Shown: in pieces, positions 32,270-39,823 of the stretch
Layout: each line of letters begins with the position of its first letter
How positions within the stretch are numbered: position 1 is the first letter of the stretch
Assembly (NCBI GenBank): GCA_964490005.1
Contig: CAZBBB010000013.1
Location: 1-48,399, forward strand
Direction: 5' to 3'
From: CAZBBB01 sp964490005
Lineage (GTDB): Bacteria; Planctomycetota; B15-G4
Length of the DNA stretch: 48,399 bases
Translations under genes and position numbers: made by a program
The notes under the pieces: generated by a model
What the model saw: the letters and a program-made list of their open reading frames with translations, nothing else
Told to the model about the DNA's origin: nothing
The model's database searches: none

Positions 32270-32397
32270 CGCAGGGAGTGCGCGGCGGCGAGCTTCGTAG
32301 CGCGGCGGAGAGCGGACGGCACAGCCGTCCGCGAGGCCGCCGCGTGAGGGAGTCTGTCCGAGTCGCCGCGCACTCCCTGCGGGAGCGCCCTGAGCGC
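32270..32397 (+). repeat. Structured palindromic repeat element, copy B
   Basis: Stem 1 is 18 bp (32270-32287 with 32364-32381). Stem 2 is 8 bp (32301-32308 with 32337-32344). Stem 3 is 9 bp with an ACA loop (32312-32320 with 32324-32332). The unpaired strands GCGAGCTTCGTAG and TGAGGGAGTCTGTCCGAGT and the tail GAGCGCCCTGAGCGC match copy A, while stem 2, parts of stem 3 and the outer half of stem 1 differ in compensated pairs. It starts 17 nt after the stop of the ABC ATPase gene and ends 17 nt before the lipoprotein GTG, counted along the minus strand. Confidence 0.9.
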
Positions 32398-32413
32398 GTC
32401 CCCGCCGCCGCCC

Positions 32414-33181
32414 TCAGACGCTGTGGGCGACGCCGAGCAGCTCATAGAGCTTGTTCTTGATGCGCCCGTACTCGGCGCTGCCGAGGTCGCGCGGGTGCGG
32501 CAGGTCGACGGTGACGATCTCGCGGATGCGCCCCGGGCGCGGCGTGAAGACCACGATGCGGTCGGCGAGCTGGATCGACTCGTCGACGTCGTGCGTGACG
32601 AACAGGATCGTCTTCTTGCTCTGCTGCCAGATGCGGATGAGTTCGGCGCGCATCGTGAGGCGGGTGAGCGAGTCGAGCGCGCCGAAGGGCTCGTCCATGT
32701 AGATGATGTCGGGCGAGACCGCCAGCGCGCGCGCGACCTCGACGCGCTGCTTCATGCCGCCCGAGAGCTCCATCGGGTAGGACTTCTCGAAGCCGGTCAG
32801 GCCGACGAGGTCGATGGTCGCCTGCACGATGCGGCTCTGCTCGGCCGGCGGCAGCTCGCGCAGGCCGAGGGCCACGTTGTCCCAGACGCTGGCCCACGGG
32901 AAGATGCCGTACTCCTGGAACACGAAGACGCGCCGCGGCGAGGGCTCGCGCACCTCCTCGCCGTCGATGCTCACGCGCCCGGAGTCGGGGCGCTCGAAGC
33001 CGGCCGCGATGTTGAGCAGCGTCGACTTGCCGCAGCCCGAGGGCCCGAGGAAGCAGACGAACTCGCCCTCCCCCACCTCGAGGCGGATGTCGGAGAGCAC
33101 CTGCAGCGCGCTGCCGCGCTGCGCGAAGCTCTTGTTCACGCCGTCGAAGACGACCTTGGTGCGCGCGCCGGGCTCGCTCAT
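32414..33181 (-). CDS. ABC transporter ATP-binding protein, nitrate/sulfonate/taurine type
   Basis: ATPase of a SsuB/TauB/NrtD-type importer, 255 aa. Walker A GPSGCGKST, Q-loop VFQEYGIFPW, signature LSGGMKQRVEVARAL, Walker B IIYMDEPFGALD and the H-loop TILFVTHDVDESIQLADRI are all present, so it should be active. The C-terminal tail VDLPHPRDLGSAEY is typical of this subgroup. It overlaps the permease gene by four nt (33178-33181) and is the last gene of the three-gene ABC operon, followed at once by repeat copy B. Confidence 0.93.
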   Translation of the reverse strand: MSEPGARTKVVFDGVNKSFAQRGSALQVLSDIRLEVGEGEFVCFLGPSGCGKSTLLNIAAGFERPDSGRVSIDGEEVREPSPRRVFVFQEYGIFPWASVWDNVALGLRELPPAEQSRIVQATIDLVGLTGFEKSYPMELSGGMKQRVEVARALAVSPDIIYMDEPFGALDSLTRLTMRAELIRIWQQSKKTILFVTHDVDESIQLADRIVVFTPRPGRIREIVTVDLPHPRDLGSAEYGRIKNKLYELLGVAHSV

Positions 33182-34008
33182 CGCTTGACGAAGCCCCAGC
33201 GCACCTCGTCGAAGTTCTCGAGGCGGCGGATGATCAGGTCGAGCACGATGCCGATGACGCCGATGGTGATCATCGTCGCGGCGACCAGGTCGTAGGCCTT
33301 GCCCATGTTGCGGGCGTCGTTGATCAGGTAGCCGAGGCCGCTGTCCATGCCGACCATCTCGGCCGCCACGATCACGAGCCAGGCCACGCCGAGCGCGATG
33401 CGCAGGCTGGTGATGATCTGCGGCATCGCCGCCGGCAGCACGACGCGCCGCAGCAGTTCGACGCCGCGCAGGCCGAAGTTGAGCGCCGAGCGCTGGTGCA
33501 CGAGCGAGATGTTGCGCACCGCCGCCATCGTGCCGACCGTGATCGGGAAGAAGGCCGCCAGGAAGATCAGGAAGATGCCGGCCTTGTCGCCGATGCCGAA
33601 CCACAGGATCGCGAAGGGGATCCACGCGATGGGCGAGACCGGCCGCAGCCCCTGGATGATCGGGTTGAGCGCCCAGAAGGCGCGCAGCGACCAGCCCGCG
33701 ACGAGCCCCAGCGGAATGCCGACGACGGCCGCCAGCGTGAAGCCCCACCCCACGCGGAACAGGCTGGCGACGACGTCGCCCCACAGGCGGTTGCTGGCCA
33801 GCACCTTCACGAAGGCCGCGGCGGCCTGACCCGGCGTGGGCGTGTCGGAGTCCGCGCCGGCCAGGTCGCAGCCGAGCTGCCACAGCGCCAGGCCGATGCA
33901 GGCCACGGCCGCGGGCAGCACGACCTTCTGCAGCGCGGCCGGCAGCAGCCGCCCCAGCAGCAGCACGGCGAGGGCCGCGACGGCCAGCAGCAGCGCCCAG
34001 GTCGTCAT
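33178..34008 (-). CDS. ABC transporter permease, SsuC/TauC-like
   Basis: Inner-membrane permease, 276 aa, of the nitrate/sulfonate/taurine importer group. Six or seven hydrophobic helices are visible, with the family segments LNPIIQGLRPVSPIAWIPF, LWFGIGDKAGIFLIFLAAFF, and the ATPase-contact loop around GVELLRRVVLPAAMPQIITS. The first roughly 45 residues are an extra hydrophobic segment before the usual start. The gene begins four nt after the stop of the substrate-binding gene and overlaps the ATPase gene. Confidence 0.92.
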   Translation of the reverse strand: MTTWALLLAVAALAVLLLGRLLPAALQKVVLPAAVACIGLALWQLGCDLAGADSDTPTPGQAAAAFVKVLASNRLWGDVVASLFRVGWGFTLAAVVGIPLGLVAGWSLRAFWALNPIIQGLRPVSPIAWIPFAILWFGIGDKAGIFLIFLAAFFPITVGTMAAVRNISLVHQRSALNFGLRGVELLRRVVLPAAMPQIITSLRIALGVAWLVIVAAEMVGMDSGLGYLINDARNMGKAYDLVAATMITIGVIGIVLDLIIRRLENFDEVRWGFVKR

Positions 34009-34012
34009 CGCC

Positions 34013-35086
34013 TCACCTGCTCCCTTCGGCGGCGGCGGGCCGCGGCAGTTCGTCGAGGCCCCAGTCGATCTGCGCCAGCGGCTTCACGAAGCTGTCGTCG
34101 ACGTACTCCTCGAAGGCCAGGCGCCGCTTGAGCACGCCCATTTCGACGCCCAGGTCCATGATCTCGTCGAAGTCCTTGCGCAGCGGGCCGAGCTGCGTGT
34201 ACTTGACCCGGTCGACCGGCTTGCTGAGCACGTGCTTGAGCAGTTCGGGCTTCTGGAAGTAGTACTGCGTGGCCGCGATCTCGGCCGCGTCCATGCGGTG
34301 CTCCATGCTCTCGTCGAGCCACTTGCCCGACTTGGCGATGCCGTCGACGAGTTCCTGCACGAGCGGCCGGTTCTCGTCGATCAGCTCCTGCCGCACGACG
34401 AGCACGCAGGAGATGAAGTCCTTCCAGATGTCCTTGGTGTGGTAGAGCACGCGGCCGTAGCCGTCGAGCTCGGCCTGCGCCGCGAAGGGTTCGCCCACGA
34501 TGTAGCCGTGGATGCTGCCCGAGCGCAGCGCCGAGGGGTGCTCGGGCGGCGGCAACTCGCGCAGCTCGATGGAGCCGAAGGGCATCCCGCGCTGCTTCAT
34601 CATGCGGTGCATGAGCAGGTTCTGGTTGGCGAAACGGCTGGGGATCGCCACGGTCTTGCCGCGCAGGTCGGAGAAGTCGCGGATGTCGCTGTCCGTGCCG
34701 ACCATGAGCGCGGTGCCGTCGCGGTGCCCCAGGTACACGATCTTGATCGGCACGCCGTCGGCGACGAGCTGCATCGCCATCGGCGCGAGGATGAACACGG
34801 CCTCGATCTCGCGCGCGATGAGCGCCTCCTTGACCGTGGCCCAGTCGGTGAACTTGCGGCTGTGGAAGAACGAGCCCCCCTCGCCGTGCTTGGTCACCCA
34901 ACTGGTGACCGGGCAGGTGAGGTGTCAGGTGACGGGCAGGAAGCCGACCTGCAGCTCGGCGCGCTCGCCGGTCCACAGCCGTCCGAGGGCGTCGGCCGCG
35001 CGCTGCCAGCCGATGTTGAGCTGCACGTGCAGCGCCGTGATCACGACCAGGAACACCGCCGTGGATGCGAGCAGCCGCGCCTTCAT
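34013..35086 (-). CDS. ABC substrate-binding protein, NitT/TauT type, with in-frame TGA at codon 54 (candidate selenoprotein)
   Basis: Periplasmic solute-binding protein of the NrtA/SsuA-like group, 357 aa if TGA at 34925-34927 is read as selenocysteine. Codons 1-53 give a signal or anchor helix (LLASTAVFLVVITALHVQL) and the first strand of the binding domain (ELQVGFLPVT). The TGA comes next, then HLTCPVTSW and an uninterrupted binding domain (VFILAPMAMQLVADGVPIKI, FSDLRGKTVAIPSRFANQN, SIHGYIVGEPFAAQAEL). Starting after the TGA at GTG 34897 would lose both the signal and the first strand. U54 and C58 form a Sec-x3-Cys pair. A hairpin fitting the bacterial SECIS rules lies just after the TGA. 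Alternatives are a Cys/Trp mutation to stop, or a sequencing error. Permease and ATPase genes follow at once. The substrate is unknown. Confidence 0.75.
34887..34927 (-). promoter_or_regulatory. Candidate bacterial SECIS element after the in-frame UGA
   Basis: On the minus strand UGA (34927-34925) is followed after 21 nt by the loop AGUUG (34903-34899), closed by a perfect 7-bp stem GGUCACC/GGUGACC. Below it is a CC/AA internal loop and a 3-bp UGC/GCA helix (34915-34913 with 34889-34887). The distance of 21 nt and the G at the second loop position match the published bSECIS consensus as I remember it (16-37 nt, G in the first two loop positions). No bulged U like that of E. coli fdhF is seen. 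Confidence 0.6.
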
Positions 35087-35116
35087 GCCTCTCCCGTGCC
35101 GGGGTCCTCGCGGGCG

Positions 35117-35144
35117 AGGATACCGCCCGCGGCGCGCGACTCAA
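35117..35144 (-). promoter_or_regulatory. Putative promoter of the ABC transporter operon
   Basis: On the minus strand TTGAGT (35139-35144), a 16-nt spacer and TATCCT (35117-35122). Transcription would start near 35110, about 24 nt before the ATG, with GGGAG at 35091-35095 as a close ribosome-binding site. This supports a start upstream of the in-frame TGA. Confidence 0.5.
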
Positions 35145-35156
35145 GCGCGGGCGTCC

Positions 35157-36185
35157 TCAGCGCGGTGCGGCCTTGCCGTCGTCGGGATCGGCCCAACCCG
35201 CGCCGTCCTTGATCATCTCGGCCTCGCTGCGCGCGGCCGGCGGCTCCTTGAGCTTGCCCAGCTTCTTCGGCAGGTCCTTGCCCCACTCTTCGAGCCAGTC
35301 GTCCCACGCGACGCCGTACAGCTCGCTGTACTCGGGGCCGGCGTGGCCGAACTTCGTCGCGAAGCGCGCCAGCGAGGCGTGCAGCACGCGCGCCGTCGAC
35401 TCCTGGTGCTCGCCGGTGAAGTAGCCGGCGCGGCGCACGGCCGTCTCGACCGCGTCGGCGCTGCCCAGCTCGAGCAGCGCGTCGGCCAGCGGCCCGATCA
35501 GGCGCGCAGCGTGTCCCTCCATGTTCGTGTTCTTCGGGAGCGCCTCGATCTCCTTGACCAGGAATTCCACCGCGCGGTCGTCGCGGTAGTACGACAGGAT
35601 GCGCGCGCCGTCCTGGTAGACGCGCACGCCGCGCTTGGCCCAGTCCTGCTCCTGCTCGTCGGGGTTGGTCACGCGCTTGAGGATGTCCTTGCGCAGCTCG
35701 TCGAGCATCGCGCCCAGGGCCGGCACGGTCGTGTCGACGTGGCGCCCCCAGGCGAACTGCACCAGCGCCGCGGCGCGCACGTCGAGTTCGTCGTCCTCCA
35801 GACCGCGCGCGAGCGCCTTGCCGACCGTCTTGCTCGCGCCGGCGTCGGCCAGGCCGCGCGACAGGTCGCCGAGGGCCGTGAGGGCCGCCGCGCGCTTGTT
35901 CGCGTCGGAGGTCTTGAAGGCCCGGTTGAAGTCGTTGACGAGCGTCTTCTCGTCGAGCGCCGTCGGGCTCTGCCCGCTCTCGTCGGCGGCCCCGCCGCCC
36001 GTGTCGCCCTTGGGCGGGCCGCCCTTCGGCTGGCCGTCCTCGGGTGCCGGCGGCTTGCCGCCCGGCGCACCGCCGGACGCGCCTCCCCCGCCTCCGCCCG
36101 CACCGCGCCCCTGGGCGGCAGCCGTCGCAGGCAGGGCCAGGGCCGCGAGCAGCGCGGCCAGCAACATCCAGCGGTTGGTCTTCAT
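35157..36185 (-). CDS. Exported HEAT-like alpha-helical repeat protein, unknown function
   Basis: A 342-aa exported protein. The start at 36185 has GGAGG eight nt upstream and gives a signal peptide (MLLAALLAALALPATAAAQ). Residues about 26-75 are a disordered Gly/Pro-rich linker (GRGAGGGGGGASGGAPGG is typical). After that, helices pair up in a HEAT/armadillo-like way, for example KRAAALTALGDLSRGLADAG and DELDVRAAALVQFAWGRH, ending with WDDWLEEWGKDLPKKLGKL. No catalytic site was recognised; such proteins usually serve as scaffolds. It is upstream of the ABC operon on the same strand but has its own promoter and a 70-nt gap. Confidence 0.72.
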   Translation of the reverse strand: MKTNRWMLLAALLAALALPATAAAQGRGAGGGGGGASGGAPGGKPPAPEDGQPKGGPPKGDTGGGAADESGQSPTALDEKTLVNDFNRAFKTSDANKRAAALTALGDLSRGLADAGASKTVGKALARGLEDDELDVRAAALVQFAWGRHVDTTVPALGAMLDELRKDILKRVTNPDEQEQDWAKRGVRVYQDGARILSYYRDDRAVEFLVKEIEALPKNTNMEGHAARLIGPLADALLELGSADAVETAVRRAGYFTGEHQESTARVLHASLARFATKFGHAGPEYSELYGVAWDDWLEEWGKDLPKKLGKLKEPPAARSEAEMIKDGAGWADPDDGKAAPR

Positions 36186-36227
36186 GGCGGATCCTCCGGG
36201 GGCGGCATGCCCGACCATGCCGGGCGC

Positions 36228-36233
36228 ATTGTA
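36228..36233 (-). promoter_or_regulatory. Putative -10 box for the HEAT-like gene
   Basis: TACAAT on the minus strand, 42 nt before the ATG at 36185. It is followed by a standard GGAGG ribosome-binding site. Confidence 0.45.
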
Positions 36234-36293
36234 GCGACCGGATCGACAGAGGGGACGCACGGACGCGGCGCCCGCCGGTCGCCGTCCATCGCG

Positions 36294-36299
36294 TACAAG
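36294..36299 (+). promoter_or_regulatory. Putative -10 box for the M3 peptidase gene
   Basis: TACAAG followed by eight nt and the ATG at 36308. The A/G-rich spacer could also be a ribosome-binding site, so leaderless start is only possible. Confidence 0.35.
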
Positions 36300-36307
36300 A
36301 GGGGCCC

Positions 36308-38029
36308 ATGCCGGCCCGCGCGGATTCGCCGCTGTTTCCCGCCCCCGTCCGGCGCGCGCTGGCGCCCGACTTCGACGCCGGCGACGTGGCGGCGCTCGAC
36401 CGGGCCTTCGACGCGCTGCTCGCCCGCGCCCCGGGCAGCGGCACCGAACTCGTCGACTGGCTCGCCGACGCCGACGAACTCGAGTCGGCGGTCGACGCGC
36501 TCGAAGCGCGGCGGCGCATCGCCGCGACGCGCGACACGACCGACCTCGCGGCGCGCCGCGCGCACCTCGACGTCGCGCAGCGCATCCGCCCCGCGGTGCG
36601 CCGCCGCCTGCACGAGCTGGACGGCGCCTTCCTCGCCAGCCGCCACCGCGGGCAGCTCGACGCGGCGACCTGGGGCACCTTCGCGCGCAGCCGCGCCAAC
36701 CGCGCCGCGCTGCACCGCCCCGAACTCGTGCAGCTCGCCGCGCGCGAGGCCGAACTCGTGCTGCGCCACGACGAACTCACCGGCGGGCTGCTCGTGCCCT
36801 TCGCCGGAGGCCGGCACACGCCGCAGGCCATGGCGCGCTTCCTCGACTCGGGCGACCGCGAGGTCCGGCGGGCGGCCTTCCGCGCGCTGTCCGCCGCGCG
36901 CCTGTCGCTCGCGCCGCGCCTCGAAGTCGTGTTCGACCAGTTGCTGGCGCTGCGCCGCGAGATGGCGGCGGCCGCCGGCCTCGGCGACTACCGGACCTTC
37001 CGCTTCCGCGAACTCGAGCGCTTCGAGTACGCGCCGACCGACTGCGAGCGCTTCCACGACGCGATCGAGAGCCGGATCGTCCCGGCCGCCGTCGCCTGGC
37101 GCGAGCGGCGCCGGCAGCGGCTGGGCGTGCCGCGGCTGGCCCCCTGGGACCTCGTCGTCGACCCCGACGGCGGCGCCCCGCTGCGCCCCTTCGCCGACGA
37201 GGGCGAACTGCTCGACCTCGGCCAGACGCTGTTCGAGCGCGTCTGTCCCGAGTTCGGCGCGCAGTTCGCGCACCTGCGCGAGCTGTCGCTGCTCGACCTG
37301 ATGAATCGGCCCGGCAAGGCGCCGGGCGGCTACCAGGCCACGCTGCAGGACACGCGCCTGCCCTTCATCTTCGCCAACGCGGTGGGGCTGCACGGCGACG
37401 TGCGCACGCTGCTCCACGAGGGCGGGCACGCCTTCCACGCGCTGGCGGCGCGGGGCCTGCCGCAGATCCGCATGCGGCGCCCGCCGCTCGAGTTCGCCGA
37501 GGTGGCCTCGATGTCGCTCGAGCTGCTGGGGAGCGAGCACTACGAGGCCGTGTACGGCGCGGCCGAGGCGCGCCGGGCGCGGCGCGTGCAGTTCGAGCAC
37601 GTGCTCGAGCTGCTGCCCTGGGTGGCCACCGTCGACGCCTTCCAGCACTGGCTGTACGGCTATCCCGAGCACAGCCGCGAGGAACGCGCGGCGCACTGGC
37701 TCTCGCTGCGCCGCCGCTTCGAGCCCGACGTCGACTGGTCGCAGGACGAGGAGTGGCGCGCCGCCGAGTGGACGCGGCAGCTGCATCTGTTCCGCGCCCC
37801 CTTCTACTACGTCGAGTACGGCATCGCGCAGGTCGGCGCGCTGCAGGTCTGGCTCAACGCGCGCCGCCACGGCACGTCGGCGCTGACGGCCTTCCGCGGC
37901 GCGCTGGCGCTCGGCGGCAGCCGACCGCTGCCCGAGCTGTTCACGGCGGCGCGCGCCTGCTTCGACTTCGGGCCGGTCATGCTCGGCACGCTGGGCGCGG
38001 CGGTGCTCGACGTGCTGGCCGAGACCTGA
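36308..38029 (+). CDS. M3 family metallopeptidase (oligoendopeptidase F-like)
   Basis: Zinc oligopeptidase of family M3, 573 aa, cytoplasmic (no signal sequence). The active site is HEGGH with H370, E371 and H374, and the third ligand is probably E398 in LEFAEVASM, in the place of the family's ELPSQ. The upstream GGYQATLQDTRLPFIFANAV is the typical strand before the helix. The C-terminal YYVEYGIAQVGALQVW gives the substrate-binding tyrosines. The N-terminal half is helical, Arg/Ala-rich and somewhat shorter than PepF. The likely role is breakdown of short peptides. Confidence 0.9.
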   Translation: MPARADSPLFPAPVRRALAPDFDAGDVAALDRAFDALLARAPGSGTELVDWLADADELESAVDALEARRRIAATRDTTDLAARRAHLDVAQRIRPAVRRRLHELDGAFLASRHRGQLDAATWGTFARSRANRAALHRPELVQLAAREAELVLRHDELTGGLLVPFAGGRHTPQAMARFLDSGDREVRRAAFRALSAARLSLAPRLEVVFDQLLALRREMAAAAGLGDYRTFRFRELERFEYAPTDCERFHDAIESRIVPAAVAWRERRRQRLGVPRLAPWDLVVDPDGGAPLRPFADEGELLDLGQTLFERVCPEFGAQFAHLRELSLLDLMNRPGKAPGGYQATLQDTRLPFIFANAVGLHGDVRTLLHEGGHAFHALAARGLPQIRMRRPPLEFAEVASMSLELLGSEHYEAVYGAAEARRARRVQFEHVLELLPWVATVDAFQHWLYGYPEHSREERAAHWLSLRRRFEPDVDWSQDEEWRAAEWTRQLHLFRAPFYYVEYGIAQVGALQVWLNARRHGTSALTAFRGALALGGSRPLPELFTAARACFDFGPVMLGTLGAAVLDVLAET

Positions 38030-38078
38030 GCGTCGCCCGCGCGCTCCCGGCGAGGGTCGCATCGGGCCGCCGCGCCGC

Positions 38079-38084
38079 TACAAT
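38079..38084 (+). promoter_or_regulatory. Putative -10 box for the Rieske protein gene
   Basis: TACAAT 31 nt before the ATG at 38116, with GAGGAG in the leader as ribosome-binding site. Confidence 0.45.
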
Positions 38085-38115
38085 CGCGCGCTCTTCCCCC
38101 CCGAGGAGCGCGCGC

Positions 38116-38421
38116 ATGGCCCTGCAGAAGATCGGACCGGTCGGCAACTTCCCCGTGAACAAGGGCGTGTGCGTCGAGGTCGGCGGCAAGAAGATCGCCG
38201 TCTTCAACGCCACCGGCCAGTACTACGCGATCGACGACGCCTGCCCGCATCGCGGCGCCAGCTTCAGCCAGGGCAGCGTGGCCGGCACGACCGTCACCTG
38301 CCCCTGGCACGGCGCGGAGGTCGACGTGCGCACGGGGCAGTGCGGGCCGCCCAGCCCGCGCCCGGTGGCGGTCTACGACGTCTCCTGCGACAGCCAGTCG
38401 CTGTTCATCGACCTCGGCTGA
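38116..38421 (+). CDS. Rieske [2Fe-2S] ferredoxin-type protein
   Basis: A 101-aa soluble Rieske protein resembling NirD and aromatic-dioxygenase ferredoxins. Cluster ligands are C43 and H45 in ACPHRGASF and C62 and H65 in TCPWHGAEVD. The C-terminal segment RPVAVYDVSCDSQSLFIDL completes the beta-barrel. No oxygenase or reductase gene is adjacent, so its electron partner is unknown. It has its own promoter and is convergent with the lipoprotein gene at 38438. Confidence 0.93.
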   Translation: MALQKIGPVGNFPVNKGVCVEVGGKKIAVFNATGQYYAIDDACPHRGASFSQGSVAGTTVTCPWHGAEVDVRTGQCGPPSPRPVAVYDVSCDSQSLFIDLG

Positions 38422-38437
38422 GGGCGCCGAGCGCCGC

Positions 38438-39823
38438 TCAGCCCGGCCGGCGCGGCAGGCGCGCCGACGCGAGGCGCACGAGCAGCACGGCCAGCGCCGC
38501 CGCGCCGATCAGCAGCAGGCCGCGCGAGAAGGCGTGATCGATCGTCGCCTCGCCGCGCGCGGCGGCCGCGTCGACGAGGCGCTCGACGGCGGGCAGGCGC
38601 TCGTCGAGCTCGGCCAGCAACTGCCGCAGTTCGGCGGCGGCCGCGCCCACCCGCTGCGCCGCCTCGCCGTACTGCACGACGTCGAAGGGGCGCCCGGCGT
38701 CGTCCGGCTCGGGCGCCGCACCCGGCGCGTCGTCGAAGCGCGCGACGAAGGCGTCGAGCACGGCGAGGGCCTGCTCGGTCTGCTCCGACATGCGGCCGGC
38801 CGCCTCGAAGGCCAGGCGCGACTCGGCCAGCAGCGCCGTCAGCGGCTCGTGGCTGGCCTGCAGATCGCGCACGAGCCCCTCGCGCTGCGCCGTGAGTTCG
38901 GCCGAGACCTGCGCCACCGCCGCCTGCCGTTCGCGCCCCAGGTCCTCGACGAAGCTCGCGGTGGCCTGCGCGATCGTCGCCGAGGCCTGGCTGATGCGCT
39001 CGAGGTCGGCCAGCGTCTGCACGAGCTGCGGGTCGCTGCGGGCGGTCAACGCCGCCAGCTCGACCTGGTCGTCGATCATCATCGAGAGCCGCTCGGCCCA
39101 GAACAGCATGCGCTCGGCGAACTGGCGCGCCTGCGCCACCTCGCGCGCCGCCGGCTCGAGCCCGGCGAAGGGGTCGAGTTCGATGATCTTCAGGAAGCCG
39201 CCCAGGCCCGAGGGCTGCTTCTCCATCGAGCGCATGATGTCGCGGAAGGTCGCCGGCGTGTCGCCGAAGTCCATCTGCTTGCCGAGTTGGCTGGCTTTCC
39301 AGGAGGCGAGCGCCTCCTTCAGCGCGCCGACCTGCTCGGAGCTGAAGAAGCTCTCGAGCGTCGCCCAGCCGCTCGCCTCGCTGGCGGCGATGGCCTCGGC
39401 GATCGGGGCCACGTGCTCGCCCCAGGCGCCGGAGGCCGCCTGGTGCTCGACGTGCAAGCCGGCCGCGGTGAACCCCGCCAGCAGGTCGAGCATCCCCATC
39501 TGCGGCTCGGGGCCGGTCGCCGCCTGCAGCACGCGGCGCGTCACGTTCACGCGCCAGCGGGCCGCCTGCAGCTGCGCCTGCGGCGTGCCGGCCGAGACCG
39601 CGAACTCGTCGATCGCGCCGCGCAGCCGCTGCATGGCGAAGTCGGCGCTGCGCAGCAGCTCGACGTGCAGCTCGGAGATGGGCAGCTTGCCCTGCTCCTG
39701 GCTGCCCGAGAACACCGCCCGGGTCACGGCGACCGGCGCGTTGGCGACGGTCTCGATCGCGCCGCAGGCCGCCGCCAGCAGCAGCGCCGGGAGCAGCGCC
39801 GGCAGCCGGACGGAGCGCTTCAC
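38438..39823 (-). CDS. Coiled-coil lipoprotein with C-terminal membrane helix
   Basis: A 461-aa protein not matched to a known family. The GTG start at 39823 yields the lipoprotein-like signal LPALLLAAAC (C20). Residues about 230-420 are long amphipathic helices and coiled coil (SAELTAQREGLVRDLQASHE, AAELRQLLAELDERLPAVE). The end has one transmembrane helix (LLLIGAAALAVLLVRLASA) and a basic tail. It could bridge two membranes or form a helical bundle like signalling adaptors. It overlaps the upstream DUF3604 gene by four nt (GTGA), so the two are translationally coupled and probably act together. Confidence 0.72.
   Translation of the reverse strand: MKRSVRLPALLPALLLAAACGAIETVANAPVAVTRAVFSGSQEQGKLPISELHVELLRSADFAMQRLRGAIDEFAVSAGTPQAQLQAARWRVNVTRRVLQAATGPEPQMGMLDLLAGFTAAGLHVEHQAASGAWGEHVAPIAEAIAASEASGWATLESFFSSEQVGALKEALASWKASQLGKQMDFGDTPATFRDIMRSMEKQPSGLGGFLKIIELDPFAGLEPAAREVAQARQFAERMLFWAERLSMMIDDQVELAALTARSDPQLVQTLADLERISQASATIAQATASFVEDLGRERQAAVAQVSAELTAQREGLVRDLQASHEPLTALLAESRLAFEAAGRMSEQTEQALAVLDAFVARFDDAPGAAPEPDDAGRPFDVVQYGEAAQRVGAAAAELRQLLAELDERLPAVERLVDAAAARGEATIDHAFSRGLLLIGAAALAVLLVRLASARLPRRPG

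Noticed and set aside
32254..32445. 64-codon N-terminal extension of the lipoprotein gene
   Set aside because: It translates repeat copy B, and copy A gives a similar peptide in unrelated context. A good lipoprotein signal starts at GTG 32253.
34013..34897. Substrate-binding gene starting at GTG 34897, after the TGA
   Set aside because: It would lack a signal peptide and the first strand of the domain, and the GTG lies inside the hairpin. The promoter and ATG upstream of the TGA fit better.
34925..34927. TGA as a simple nonsense mutation or pseudogene
   Set aside because: Not excluded, but less favoured. The frame has no other lesion, the permease and ATPase genes are intact, and a SECIS-like hairpin is at the right distance.
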